From an uncultured Gemmatimonadota bacterium (lineage in GTDB: Bacteria; Gemmatimonadota; Gemmatimonadetes; Gemmatimonadales; Gemmatimonadaceae): a stretch of DNA of 64,000 bases. How positions within the stretch are numbered: the stretch's first letter is position 1; each line of letters opens with the position of its first letter. Where the stretch lies: assembly GCA_902825965.1 (NCBI GenBank), contig CADEDA010000008.1:25164-89163 (forward strand), given 5' to 3'. The position numbers and the translations under genes are program-made. Below are positions 8,694 through 17,606 of this stretch, piece by piece. Under the pieces are notes generated by a model. The model was not told the origin of the DNA. It did no database searches and saw nothing but the letters and a program-made list of their open reading frames with translations.

Positions 8694-9863
8694 ATGACGA
8701 AGATCCTCCCGCACGACCTCGACGCGCGGTTCTCGACGCGCGCCATCCACGCCGGCCAGCGCCCCGACCCCACGACCGGCGCGATCATGCCGCCGATCTA
8801 CCAGACGTCCACCTACGCGCAGGAATCGCTGGGCGTCAACAAGGGCTACGAGTACGCCCGCGGCAAGAACCCAACGCGCGAATGCCTCGAACGCAACGTC
8901 GCCGCGCTCGAGGGCGCGCAGCATGGGTTCGCGTTCTCGTCGGGCATGGGCTGCGTGGATTCCATCATGAAGCTCTTCAAGTCCGGAGATCATGTGATCG
9001 TGGGCGCCAACGTGTACGGCGGCACGTTCCGGCTCTTCGACAAGATCCTCAAGAACTTCGGCCTCGAGTTCTCCTGGGTCGACACGCGCGACCCGCAGCG
9101 GATCGCCGACGCCATGCAGCGGAACACCGTCGCCGTGATGCTCGAGACGCCGACCAACCCGCTCATGCAGCTCACCGACATCGCGGCGGCGGCAGCGATC
9201 GCCAAGCGGGGCGGGGCGCTCACGATCGTCGACAACACCTTCGCCACGCCGTACTTCCAGAACCCGCTGCAGCTCGGCGCCGACATCGTCTGGCACTCCA
9301 GCACGAAGTACCTCAACGGGCATTCCGACATCATCGGCGGCATCGCCGTGCTCAACGAAGACGAGCTCGCCAAGCGCCTGCAGTTCAACCTCAACTCCGC
9401 CGGCGCGGTCCCGGGACCGATGGACTCCTGGCTCACGCTGCGCGGCACCAAGACGCTGGCGCTGCGCATGCGCCAGCACGACGCCAACGGCCGTCGGGTG
9501 GCCGAGTGGCTCGCGAACAAGGTGGGGGAGCGCCAGGTGTTCTACCCGGGGCTCGCTTCGCACCCCCAGCACGAACTCGCCAAGCGCCAGATGCGCGGCT
9601 TCGGCGGCATGGTCTCCGTCGAGACCGGCTCCAAGGCGAACGCCAACGCGGTCGTGAGCCGCGTGAAGGTCTTCACGCTCGCCGAGTCGCTGGGCGGGGT
9701 GGAGAGCCTCGTCTGCCAGCCCGCCGGCATGACGCATGCCTCCGTCGAACCGGCGCGTCGCCTCGAGATCGGCATCACCGACGGCCTCATCCGGTTCTCC
9801 TGCGGCGTCGAGGACGTCGAGGATCTCATCGAGGACCTAGAGCAGGCCTTCGCCGGCCTGTGA
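8694..9863 (+). CDS. Cystathionine gamma-synthase/lyase-family PLP enzyme
   Basis: 389 aa, the usual length for the Cys/Met-metabolism PLP family (MetB, MetC, MGL, MetZ). Visible motifs are TRAIHAGQRPDPTTGA, YARGKNPTRE, the substrate/cofactor segments SSGMG and ETPTNP, VDNTFATPY with the PLP-binding Asp, and HSSTKYLNGHSD with the Schiff-base Lys205. The C-terminal EPARRLEIGITDGLIRFSCGVED matches the family signature. Sequence reading alone does not separate gamma-synthase from gamma-lyase, so no gene symbol is given. It stands alone between two hairpins. Confidence 0.88.
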   Translation: MTKILPHDLDARFSTRAIHAGQRPDPTTGAIMPPIYQTSTYAQESLGVNKGYEYARGKNPTRECLERNVAALEGAQHGFAFSSGMGCVDSIMKLFKSGDHVIVGANVYGGTFRLFDKILKNFGLEFSWVDTRDPQRIADAMQRNTVAVMLETPTNPLMQLTDIAAAAAIAKRGGALTIVDNTFATPYFQNPLQLGADIVWHSSTKYLNGHSDIIGGIAVLNEDELAKRLQFNLNSAGAVPGPMDSWLTLRGTKTLALRMRQHDANGRRVAEWLANKVGERQVFYPGLASHPQHELAKRQMRGFGGMVSVETGSKANANAVVSRVKVFTLAESLGGVESLVCQPAGMTHASVEPARRLEIGITDGLIRFSCGVEDVEDLIEDLEQAFAGL

Positions 9864-9871
9864 GCCGGTAG

Positions 9872-9904
9872 GCGGGGCGCCATCGGGCTCCATGGGCACC
9901 CCGC
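9872..9904. terminator. Imperfect hairpin between the PLP enzyme and M48 peptidase genes
   Basis: GCGGGGCGCCAT (9872-9883) pairs with ATGGGCACCCCGC (9892-9904) with one mismatch and one bulge. Its position 9 bases after the PLP-enzyme stop fits a terminator, but no T-run follows. Confidence 0.4.
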
Positions 9905-9972
9905 CCCGCGCCTTCGGAACCTCCTGCCCGCCCCGTCCGTAGTCCACGGCACACATCCACCGGAGCGCCACG

Positions 9973-10950
9973 ATGGCCCGCGTCACCCTGACCGACATCT
10001 CGTCCCTCGCCTGGGAACACCCCGCCGACCGCGCCGCGCTCAACACGCTGCGCGCCATCCCGGGATTCCAGCAGGTCGTCAACAAGGTCGCCAGCGTCTT
10101 CGGCGAGCGCGGGGTGCGCCACCTGTTCACGGCAAACGCCGTCCGCGTCGGCCCCACGCAGCGCCCGGACCTCGATGCGCTCTGGACGGAAGTCCTCCAG
10201 ACGATGGACTGGCCCACGCGGCCGCAGCTCTACGTCACGCAGACACCGCTGGTGAACGCCGGTGCGGTCGGCTTCGGCGACCCCTTCGTGGTCATCAACT
10301 CGGCGGCGCTCGAGCACCTCACCCGCGACGAGCTCCGCGTGATCCTCGCGCACGAGCTCGGCCACATCATGAGCGGGCACGTCACGTACCGCACCATCGC
10401 CAAGATCATCATGATGGTCGGCCTCTCGAGCCTGCCCTTCCTCGCCGGCATCGCGCTGCTGCCGTTCCAGATCGCATTGCTCGAGTGGTACCGCAAGAGC
10501 GAACTCTCCTGCGACCGGGCGTCGCTGCTCGACGCCCAGGATCCGGACCTCGTCCTCACCACCTTCATGAAGCTCGCCGGCGGGCGCGAGTTCGGGGACC
10601 GTCTCGACCTCAACGCGTTCAAGGACCAGGCGCGCGAGTACGAGACCGACGGCAGCGCCTGGGACACGGTGCTCAAGGCGCTGAACACCGCCTTCCGCGA
10701 GCATCCGTTCGCGACGGTGCGGGCCGGCGAACTGCAGCGCTGGGTCGAGTCCGGCGCCTACGCCAAGATCCTCGCCGGCGACTACGTGCGCCGCGCAGAC
10801 GTGAAGCCCGGCCAGGGCTTCCAGGAGGACGTGAAGGAAGCCTCCACCTACTACGCCGACCAGGCGAAGGCCGCGATGGGCAAGGTGGGCGACACCGTGT
10901 CCCGTGCCAAGAGCGCCTTCTCGGACGCGTTCAAGGGCGGCGCGCGATGA
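9973..10950 (+). CDS. M48-family zinc metallopeptidase
   Basis: 325 aa. The catalytic HELGH motif is at residues 127-131 and the third zinc ligand region is SELSCDRA, as in the M48B/HtpX group. Hydrophobic segments (about residues 143-170) follow the active site, suggesting membrane association, but there is no N-terminal signal. The C-terminal third is amphipathic and Ala/Lys rich. A GGAG ribosome-binding site stands before the ATG. The stop overlaps the purD start (ATGA). Family members act in membrane-protein quality control; the specific target here is unknown. Confidence 0.87.
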   Translation: MARVTLTDISSLAWEHPADRAALNTLRAIPGFQQVVNKVASVFGERGVRHLFTANAVRVGPTQRPDLDALWTEVLQTMDWPTRPQLYVTQTPLVNAGAVGFGDPFVVINSAALEHLTRDELRVILAHELGHIMSGHVTYRTIAKIIMMVGLSSLPFLAGIALLPFQIALLEWYRKSELSCDRASLLDAQDPDLVLTTFMKLAGGREFGDRLDLNAFKDQAREYETDGSAWDTVLKALNTAFREHPFATVRAGELQRWVESGAYAKILAGDYVRRADVKPGQGFQEDVKEASTYYADQAKAAMGKVGDTVSRAKSAFSDAFKGGAR

Positions 10951-12221
10951 AGGTCCTGATCGTCGGCGGCGGAGGACGGGAGCACGCCTTGGCATGGAAA
11001 CTCCGCCGCGACGATCCGCAGTGTGACCTCCTCGCCGCCCCGGGCAATCCGGGCATCGCGCGACTCGGGCGCTGTGTCAACATCAGTGCCACCAACCTCG
11101 ATGCGCTCGTGACGCTGGCCCGCGCGGAAGCGGTGACCTTCACGCTGGTGGGACCGGAGGCACCGCTGGAGGCGGGGATCGTGGACCGCTTCCGCGCCGA
11201 GGGACTCGCCATCTTCGGACCGACCCGCGCGGCAGCGCGGATCGAGACCTCCAAGCGCTTCGCCAAGGAGCTGATGCTCGCGGCGGGTGTCCCCACGGCG
11301 CGGGCGCAGACCTTCACGGACCCCGCGGCCGCACGCGCCGAGGCGCGGCGACTCGGCGCGCCGGTGGTCATCAAGGCCTCGGGCATCGCCGCCGGCAAGG
11401 GGGTGATCGTCGCCACCAGCCTCGCCGACGCCGACGCCGCGATCGATGCCATGCTCGTCGACAACGCGTTCGGCAGCGCCGGCGCCGAGGTGCTCGTCGA
11501 GGAGTTCATGCAGGGCGAGGAGGTGTCGCTGTTCGCCCTCACCGACGGCACACGTGTGCTGCCCTTCATCGGCGCGCAGGACCACAAGCGCATCGGTGAG
11601 GGCGATACCGGTCCCAACACCGGCGGCATGGGCGCCTACGCGCCGGTCGCGATCGCCTCCGAGGCGTTGGTGCGCGAGGCGGTCGCGCGGATCTTCACGC
11701 CCACCCTGCGCGCGATGCGCGAGCAGGGCTGCCCGTTCACGGGCCTGCTCTACGCGGGGCTCATGCTCACGGCGGACGGCCCGAAGGTGGTGGAGTTCAA
11801 CTGCCGCTTCGGCGATCCCGAGACGCAGGCGCTGCTGCCCCTCATGGCGTCGAGCCTGCTCGAGCCCATGCGGACGATCGCCGAGGGACGCGCACTCGAC
11901 GACGGCGCCGCGTTGCGCTGGAAGCCGGGCGCCTCGGTCACCACCGTCGTCGCGGCGGCCGGCTATCCGGGCACCATCGCCACTGGCGACGCGATCACGC
12001 TGCCCGAGGACGGCGCCGACGTGATGGTGTTCCACGCCGGCACCAGGATGCTCGCCGACCAGACCCTCGTGACGAGCGGCGGGCGTGTCGTCGCCGTCAC
12101 CGCCCTCGCACCCGACATCCGCGCCGCGCAGCAGGCCAGCGCCGCGGCGGCGGCCCGCGTGCGGTTCGACGGCGCACAGATGCGGCGGGACATCGGGTGG
12201 CGCGAACTCGCGCGTGCCTGA
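10947..12221 (+). CDS. purD: Phosphoribosylamine-glycine ligase (GAR synthetase)
   Basis: 424 aa, typical length. Condenses phosphoribosylamine and glycine with ATP in de novo purine synthesis. It begins MKVLIVGGGGREHALAWKL, carries the GPEAPLEAGIVD segment, the ATP-grasp region with VIKASGIAAGKGVIVA, the HKRIGEGDTGPNTGGMGAYAP signature of PurD, and the FNCRFGDPETQ Mg/ATP site. The ATG overlaps the M48 peptidase stop, and its own stop lies inside the first codons of mutM, so the cluster is translationally coupled. Confidence 0.97.
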   Translation: MKVLIVGGGGREHALAWKLRRDDPQCDLLAAPGNPGIARLGRCVNISATNLDALVTLARAEAVTFTLVGPEAPLEAGIVDRFRAEGLAIFGPTRAAARIETSKRFAKELMLAAGVPTARAQTFTDPAAARAEARRLGAPVVIKASGIAAGKGVIVATSLADADAAIDAMLVDNAFGSAGAEVLVEEFMQGEEVSLFALTDGTRVLPFIGAQDHKRIGEGDTGPNTGGMGAYAPVAIASEALVREAVARIFTPTLRAMREQGCPFTGLLYAGLMLTADGPKVVEFNCRFGDPETQALLPLMASSLLEPMRTIAEGRALDDGAALRWKPGASVTTVVAAAGYPGTIATGDAITLPEDGADVMVFHAGTRMLADQTLVTSGGRVVAVTALAPDIRAAQQASAAAAARVRFDGAQMRRDIGWRELARA

Positions 12222-13026
12222 GCTCCCGGAGACCGAGACCATCGCGCGCGACCTGGACGGCGCCCTCCGGGGCGCCGTCGTGCGTTCCGTGGAGCTGCTG
12301 CGGACCGACGTGCTGCGTCCGCGCGCGGCACTGGCGCGTTTCCGCGCCCTGCAGGAGGCCCGCATCGCGCGGGTGTGGCGCCGCGCGAAGAGCATCGTGA
12401 TCGACTGCGGCGATCGCGCGCTCGTGGTCACGCCGCGCTTCACCGGTGCGCTGCTGCTCGACGGGACACCGGACGACACGTACACCTGCCTGCGCTTCAC
12501 CTTGCGGGACGGTCGCCTGCTCCGCTACCACGACGTCCGGCGGCTGGGCAGCGTCGCGTTGCTCGACGCGCCGGCCCTCGCCGCCTGGGACGCCGGCCTG
12601 GGACCGGAGCCGCTTGACCCCGCGCTCACCACAGAGCGATTTTCGGGAATCATTCGGGCCTCACGACGGGCGGTGAAGACCATCCTGATGGATCAGCGAC
12701 GACTGGCGGGTGTGGGCAACATCTACGCGAACGAGGCACTGTGGCGTGCGGGCATACGCCCCACGGCGCGCGGGGCGTCCATCACGCGTGCGCGACTCGC
12801 CGCGCTCCTCGAGGCGCTGCGCGCCGTGCTCACGGAATCCATCGCGTTGCGCGGGACCACGTTCCGCGACTTCCGCGACGCGTACGGCGGGCGCGGAGGA
12901 TTCGCGGCACACCTGCAGGTGTACGGTCGCGCAGGCGAGCCCTGCACGCGCTGCGGCGCCCCGCTCAGGGCCACCCATGCCCTCGAAGGCCGCCAGACCG
13001 TGTGGTGCGCGGGTTGCCAACGATGA
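12214..13026 (+). CDS. mutM: Formamidopyrimidine-DNA glycosylase (Fpg)
   Basis: 270 aa. Removes oxidised purines such as 8-oxoguanine and cleaves the abasic site. The start is fixed by the catalytic N-terminus: the GTG at 12214 gives (M)PELPETETI, whose Pro2 and Glu3 are the active-site residues. The helix-two-turn-helix GVGNIYANEALWRAGI and the C-terminal zinc finger with cysteines in CTRCGAP and WCAGCQR are complete. The start overlaps purD by 8 bases and the stop overlaps the next gene (ATGA). Confidence 0.96.
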   Translation: MPELPETETIARDLDGALRGAVVRSVELLRTDVLRPRAALARFRALQEARIARVWRRAKSIVIDCGDRALVVTPRFTGALLLDGTPDDTYTCLRFTLRDGRLLRYHDVRRLGSVALLDAPALAAWDAGLGPEPLDPALTTERFSGIIRASRRAVKTILMDQRRLAGVGNIYANEALWRAGIRPTARGASITRARLAALLEALRAVLTESIALRGTTFRDFRDAYGGRGGFAAHLQVYGRAGEPCTRCGAPLRATHALEGRQTVWCAGCQR

Positions 13027-14165
13027 GCCCGCGCCGTCGTCGTCGCGGACCCGTCGCGCCACCCAAGGACGTCGAGATGCGGATCGACAACATGCTCGCC
13101 CTCGTGAAGGACGGCGCGCGTGACGTCCCCGGCGTGTATCGGATGACGTCCGCCGATGGCGAGGTAATCTACGTCGGCAAATCCAAGGTGCTGCGCACGC
13201 GCCTGCTCAGCTACTTCCGCGCGCAGTTCCCCCGCGACAAGGGCGCCCGCATCCTGCGCGAGGCGGCGACGCTGGAGTGGGAGGTGCTGCCGAGCGAGTT
13301 CTCCGCGCTGCTGCGCGAGCTCCGCTTGATCAAGTTGCTGCGACCGCGGTACAACGTCGCCATGAAGCGTGACGCGCGGTATCACGCCTTCGTGCGCGTC
13401 TCGCGCGGCCCGGCGCCACGGTTCCAGGTCGTCCGGGGCGCCGGCACCGACGAGACCGGCACCTACTACGGCCCCTTCCGCGGCGCCCTGCAACTTGAAG
13501 AGGCCCTGCGCGAGCTCAACGACGTGCTCGGCCTGCGGGACTGCCGGCTCGACCAGCCCATGCATTTCGCCGACCAGCCGGAGCTGCTCACGCTGCCCTC
13601 GCGGACACCGGGCTGCATCCGGCACGAGATCGGCAAGTGCCTCGGCCCCTGCGTCGCAGCCGTGCGCGAGGACGAGTACCTCGCCCGGTTCCGCGTGGCC
13701 AAGGCCTTCCTCGAGGGAGCCGACGACGCGCCACTCGGTCCACTGCGCGCCCAGATGGAAGCGTCCAGCGATGCGCTCGACTTCGAGCGGGCGGCGGTGA
13801 TGCGCGACAAGATCCGACGCCTCGAGTCCCTGCGCGAGCAGTTCGCCCGGATCCGGTTCGCGCTCGAATCGCTGTCGTTCACGTACGCGGTGAAGGGCGA
13901 GCGGCCCGAGGACGGCCGGACCTACGTCGTGCGGCGCGGCCGCGTACGCGACGAATGCCCCACGCCGCGCACGGCGGCGGAGCGACGCGCCCTCGACCAG
14001 CGCGTGGCCGCCCTGCTGGCCCAGCAGGAGTCGCGCCAGGCGACGGTGCCCGGACACGAAGTCGACGAGGTGCTCCTCGTGGCCGCATGGTTCCGCAAGC
14101 ATCCCAAGGAGCTCAAGCGCACCACCCCGATCGAGCTCCCGGTGGACTCGGAGTTGATCGCGTGA
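13023..14165 (+). CDS. Stand-alone GIY-YIG nuclease, UvrC N-terminal-half homologue
   Basis: 380 aa. A GIY-YIG domain (GVYRMTSADGEVIYVGKSKVL, with Arg in LRTRLL and Glu in LLRELRLIK) is followed by a UvrC-like cysteine region with four Cys (RDCR, GCIRHEIGKCLGPC) that could hold an Fe-S cluster, then a UVR motif (LDFERAAVMRDKIRRLE). The C-terminal RNase H-like endonuclease and HhH domains of UvrC are absent, so it could make only the 3' incision, as the E. coli Cho protein does. It is coupled to mutM upstream (ATGA) and to the AraC-type gene downstream (GTGA), placing nucleotide- and base-excision functions in one transcript. Confidence 0.85.
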   Translation: MSPRRRRRGPVAPPKDVEMRIDNMLALVKDGARDVPGVYRMTSADGEVIYVGKSKVLRTRLLSYFRAQFPRDKGARILREAATLEWEVLPSEFSALLRELRLIKLLRPRYNVAMKRDARYHAFVRVSRGPAPRFQVVRGAGTDETGTYYGPFRGALQLEEALRELNDVLGLRDCRLDQPMHFADQPELLTLPSRTPGCIRHEIGKCLGPCVAAVREDEYLARFRVAKAFLEGADDAPLGPLRAQMEASSDALDFERAAVMRDKIRRLESLREQFARIRFALESLSFTYAVKGERPEDGRTYVVRRGRVRDECPTPRTAAERRALDQRVAALLAQQESRQATVPGHEVDEVLLVAAWFRKHPKELKRTTPIELPVDSELIA

Positions 14166-14956
14166 GCGACGCGCTGCGCTACATCGAACGCGCCCCCGAC
14201 CCCGCCATCGCCCCCTGGATCCTCTCTTGCTGGTCGTTCCAGTCCGACGACCTGCCGCCCGACTTCCCGCCGTACACCATCTGGCCCGACGGCTGCACCT
14301 CGATCAGCGTGGTGCGCACGCCGGAGGTCCACAACTTCCTCAGCGTCATCGGGCCGCGCTTCCAGGGCATGTCGCGCGAACTCACCTCGCGATGGCGCAT
14401 CTGGGGGTTCCGGCTCTGGCCGGATACCACCGCCTCGGTCACCGGCGTGAGCGCACGCAGCCTGCGCGACTACATGGGCCGTGCGCCCGAGGCACTGCAG
14501 CGCCGCTTCGCCGGACTCGCGGCCACGTTGCCGGACGTCGATGACGCCGACGTGGTGTTCGCCGCCATGCAACGTTGGCTCGGCGAGACCCTCGCCGACG
14601 CACCCACGCCGGACCCGCGCATCCGCGCCGCCGTGCGCGCACTCGTCGCCACCAAGGGCGAGGCCCCGATGGCCGAGGTCGCCCGCGCCGCCGCGATGGG
14701 CCTGCGGCAGTTGCAGCGGCGCTTCCCCGAGGCCACGGGTCTCACGCTGCGCGAGTACGCCCGCGTGCGTCGGCTGCGCGAGGCCCTCGCGCATCGCATC
14801 GCCTCCGCACCGCCGGGCTGGTCCCGCATCGCCGCCGAGACCGGCTACGTCGACCACGCCCACCTCACGCGCGAGTTCGTGGCGTTGCTCGGGTTCGCGC
14901 CGTCGGCCGCCGCCCGCCAGATGTCCACCACCACGCACCGCGATGTGCGGCCCTAG
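14162..14956 (+). CDS. AraC-family transcriptional regulator with DUF6597-like N-terminus
   Basis: 264 aa. The C-terminal half is a double helix-turn-helix of AraC type (MAEVARAAAMGLRQLQRRFPEATG and IAAETGYVDHAHLTREFVALLGFAP). The N-terminal half (APWILSCWSFQ, PDGCTSISV) resembles the sensing domain found in many AraC proteins of this subtype. GTG overlaps the UvrC-like stop. Because it ends a DNA-repair chain it may respond to DNA damage or alkylation, but the methyl-accepting Cys pattern of Ada is not evident, so this is speculative. Confidence 0.85.
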   Translation: MSDALRYIERAPDPAIAPWILSCWSFQSDDLPPDFPPYTIWPDGCTSISVVRTPEVHNFLSVIGPRFQGMSRELTSRWRIWGFRLWPDTTASVTGVSARSLRDYMGRAPEALQRRFAGLAATLPDVDDADVVFAAMQRWLGETLADAPTPDPRIRAAVRALVATKGEAPMAEVARAAAMGLRQLQRRFPEATGLTLREYARVRRLREALAHRIASAPPGWSRIAAETGYVDHAHLTREFVALLGFAPSAAARQMSTTTHRDVRP

Positions 14957-15043
14957 CGCGCCCGGCCCAACATGTCGCGCGGATACAAGCGCCAGCACCG
15001 CGCCGCCGGCTAGTCTCCCCGCGGACCCCAGCCGGAGCTACGC

Positions 15044-15619
15044 TTGATCCGTTCGCATCACCCGCAGTCCCGCGGCCGACGCCCCTTCCTGCACGTCGCC
15101 GCCGTCCTCTCGCTCCTCGCCGCGCCCATGGCACTCGACGCCCAGGACCCGCAGGCCGCCGCGAACACCGCACGGGCACGTGCGGCGCTCGCGCCCATCG
15201 CCAAGATGGTCGGACGCTGGGAAGGCGACGCCAAGGTCTCGATGGGACCCGGCGAGCCGATGCCGGTGCGCCAGTCCGAGGACATCGTGTGGGGAGCCGC
15301 GCAGACGGTGATGATCATCCGGGGCACCGGGCGCGACCCCAGGACCGGTGCGATCGTATTCGAGGCGGCGGGGACGCTGTGGTACGACCTCGAGACGCAG
15401 CGCCTGCAGTTCCGGACGCACCGCGACGGGCGATCGGTCGCCGCCGACGTGGAGATCCGCCCCGATACGATGGTCTGGGGCTTCGGTGTGCCCGGCGGGC
15501 GGGTGCGCTACACCATCGCCCTCACGGACGACACCTGGCACGAGGTGGGGGAGTTCCTGCTCGAGGGCGCGGCCCCCGTGCGTACCATCGAGATGCGGCT
15601 CACGCGCAGCGCGCGCTAG
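15044..15619 (+). CDS. Secreted DUF1579-like protein
   Basis: 191 aa starting at a TTG preceded by GGAG about 7 bases upstream. A signal peptide with a long charged n-region ends MALDAQDP, leaving a predicted N-terminal Gln. The mature part contains MVGRWEGDAKVSMG and repeated short beta strands, as in small lipocalin-like domains of the DUF1579 type that bind hydrophobic ligands or act as unknown periplasmic proteins. It is convergent with the phosphodiesterase gene, and the stops lie head to head with no gap. Function unknown. Confidence 0.7.
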   Translation: MIRSHHPQSRGRRPFLHVAAVLSLLAAPMALDAQDPQAAANTARARAALAPIAKMVGRWEGDAKVSMGPGEPMPVRQSEDIVWGAAQTVMIIRGTGRDPRTGAIVFEAAGTLWYDLETQRLQFRTHRDGRSVAADVEIRPDTMVWGFGVPGGRVRYTIALTDDTWHEVGEFLLEGAAPVRTIEMRLTRSAR

Positions 15620-16099
15620 TCACTCGGCCAGCGGCAGCAACTCCGCCGTGGCGCGTCCCTCGGCGATCGTGAGCACCGCGACACAGGGCACCAGGTCGAA
15701 CCGGCGCGGCCCCGCCGCGCCGGGATTCACGATCAAGCGCCCGTCCACCTGCTCGATCACCTGCTTGTGCGTGTGCCCGTACACGCAGACGTCGGCGTCG
15801 TAGGCCGCGGCCACCGCGGCCGGCCGCGGACGCCCGAGTTCGTGGCCGTGACTGACGTGGATGCGCACGCCCGCGACGGTCAGGTCGAGGCGCTCCACCA
15901 GTCGCGCGTTCCACGGCTCGTCGCAGTTGCCCCACACGGCCTGGGTCGGCGCGATGAGGTTCAACTCGTCGAGGATCTCGTCGCCGCAGACGTCCCCCGC
16001 ATGCAGGATCATCGCGACACCGGCCAGCGCCCGATGCACGTCGGGGCGCAGCAATCCGTGCGTGTCGGAGATCAGGCCGATGCGGACCGCTGCGCTCAC
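15620..16099 (-). CDS. YfcE/MJ0936-type metallophosphoesterase
   Basis: 159 aa. Metal-binding motifs are all present: GLISDTHG, HAGDVCGDE, WGNCDEP, VSHGHELGRP and YGHTHKQV, the pattern of small two-metal phosphodiesterases. GTG 16099 is chosen because it overlaps the UbiX-like stop (GTGA) and the protein then starts just before the catalytic strand; a longer open frame upstream would run into that gene. Its physiological substrate is unknown. It ends the menaquinone-type operon. Confidence 0.88.
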   Translation of the reverse strand: MSAAVRIGLISDTHGLLRPDVHRALAGVAMILHAGDVCGDEILDELNLIAPTQAVWGNCDEPWNARLVERLDLTVAGVRIHVSHGHELGRPRPAAVAAAYDADVCVYGHTHKQVIEQVDGRLIVNPGAAGPRRFDLVPCVAVLTIAEGRATAELLPLAE

Positions 16100-16707
16100 C
16101 CCTCGGCCTCGCCCCAACGCGGTGCGAGCGAGTTGGGCACGCCCAGGTGGTCGAGCGCGCGGGCGACGATGAAGTCCACGAGGTCGTCCACCTGCTGCGG
16201 CCGGTGATAGAAGCCCGGCGCGGCAGGCATCACCGTCGCCCCCGCGAGCGTGACCGTCCGCATGTTCTCGAGGTGGATCAGCGAGAGCGGCGTCTCGCGC
16301 GTCACGAGCAGCAGGGGTCGGCGCTCCTTCAGCGCGACGTCGGCCGCGCGCTCCACCAGCGAACGCGAGGTGCCCGCCGCGATGCTCGCCAGCGTGCCCA
16401 TCGAGCAGGGACAGATCACCATCCCACCGGCGATCGAACTCCCCGACGCGGGCGCCGCGCCTCGGTCGGCATCGTCGTAGACCGTGACCAGTCCGTCGAA
16501 CCGCCGCTCACCCAACGCGCGGCGCAGCGCATCGAGGTCCGCGATGTCGCTCTCCGTGCGCAACAGCCGGTACCCGTGCGACGACACGATGAGCGACACG
16601 CGCCGCTCGGCCAGCAGCAACTGCTCCAGCAACCGGATGCCGTACGGTGCGCCCGACGCACCGGTGATCGCCAGAACGATCGGCGCGGACGAGTCGAGGG
16701 GTCGCAT
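16096..16707 (-). CDS. ubiX: UbiX-family flavin prenyltransferase
   Basis: 203 aa. Makes prenylated FMN, the cofactor of UbiD decarboxylases. The Rossmann-like start IVLAITGASGAPYG, the SSHGYRL segment, PCSMGTLASIAAGTS and the C-terminal ENMRTVTLAGATVMPAAPGFYHRP all fit the family. The neighbouring ubiD-like gene encodes the expected user of the cofactor. The start overlaps the ubiA-like stop by one base. In menaquinone producers using the futalosine route the homologue is called MqnM; which route operates here is inferred, not shown. Confidence 0.93.
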   Translation of the reverse strand: MRPLDSSAPIVLAITGASGAPYGIRLLEQLLLAERRVSLIVSSHGYRLLRTESDIADLDALRRALGERRFDGLVTVYDDADRGAAPASGSSIAGGMVICPCSMGTLASIAAGTSRSLVERAADVALKERRPLLLVTRETPLSLIHLENMRTVTLAGATVMPAAPGFYHRPQQVDDLVDFIVARALDHLGVPNSLAPRWGEAEG

Positions 16708-17606
16708 CAGGCGAGGATCCGGTCGGCGAGGACACAGGCGAAGAACGCGAGCGAGATCACCCCGTTCATCGTGAAGAAGGCGGCATCGAGCCGGCGCAGG
16801 TCGTCGGCGCGCACGAGGGAATGTTCGTACGCGAGGATGGCGGCCGCCACTGCGACCCCGACCCAGGCGAGTGTCCCCGCCCCCACGGTCCACACCGTCG
16901 CGGCCAACGCCAGCACCGTGAGCACATGGAAGACGCGGGCGACGAGCAGCGCCCGCGGCACGCCGAGCGCGCTGGGGATCGAATGCAGGCCCTGCGAGCG
17001 GTCGAACTCCACATCCGGCAGCGCGTAGAGGATGTCGAAGCCCGCCGACCAGGTCGTCACCGCGGCGGTGAGCACGAGCAGCATCCACCACGGCTCACTC
17101 CATGCGCCGGTCACCGCGAGGTATCCCCCCACCGGCGCGATCGCGAGTCCCAGGCCGAGCACCACGTGGGCGTAGCGCGTGAAGCGCTTGGTGAAGGAGT
17201 AGAAGCAGACCCAGCCCAGCGCGATGGGCGAGAGCGTGAGGCAGAGCGGGTTGAGCATCGCCGCCGCCCACACGAACAACGCCGCCGCGATCCCGACGGT
17301 GACCCAGGCCTCTCGCACGGCGATCGCGCCGCGCGGGATCTCGCGCTGGGCGGTCCGCGGGTTCTTCGCGTCGAACTCCCGGTCCACGATCCGGTTCACC
17401 GCCATCGCCACCCACCGCGCGCTGGTGAAGGCGAGCACCACCCAGCCCACCCGCGCGACGTCGATCGCGGCGACCCGGGTCGCGAACGTCACCCCCACCA
17501 GCGCGAACGGCAGCGCGAACACCGTGTGCGGGAGCTTCACGAAGCTCGCCCAGCGGGCGAACCCCGATTCCCCGGCGAACGTCTGCCCCTCGCGCGGTGC
17601 ACTCAT
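16707..17606 (-). CDS. ubiA: UbiA-family polyprenyltransferase (menaquinone type)
   Basis: 299 aa with about nine membrane helices. Both Asp-rich prenyl-diphosphate motifs of the UbiA superfamily are seen: NRIVDREFDAKNPRT and DILYALPDVEFDR. The order UbiE-UbiD-UbiA-UbiX on one strand with overlapping starts and stops is a complete prenylation, decarboxylation and methylation module. Since bacteria with MobB/EtfD-type systems of this kind generally use menaquinone, it may be MqnP-like. ATG 17606 overlaps the ubiD stop (ATGA). Confidence 0.9.
   Translation of the reverse strand: MSAPREGQTFAGESGFARWASFVKLPHTVFALPFALVGVTFATRVAAIDVARVGWVVLAFTSARWVAMAVNRIVDREFDAKNPRTAQREIPRGAIAVREAWVTVGIAAALFVWAAAMLNPLCLTLSPIALGWVCFYSFTKRFTRYAHVVLGLGLAIAPVGGYLAVTGAWSEPWWMLLVLTAAVTTWSAGFDILYALPDVEFDRSQGLHSIPSALGVPRALLVARVFHVLTVLALAATVWTVGAGTLAWVGVAVAAAILAYEHSLVRADDLRRLDAAFFTMNGVISLAFFACVLADRILA

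Noticed and set aside
5693..8788. 1031-codon open frame on the minus strand over the response regulator and TonB receptor
   Set aside because: It lies antisense to two genes with clear motifs and its sequence is a His/Arg/Val-rich shadow typical of high-GC DNA, without any recognisable domain.
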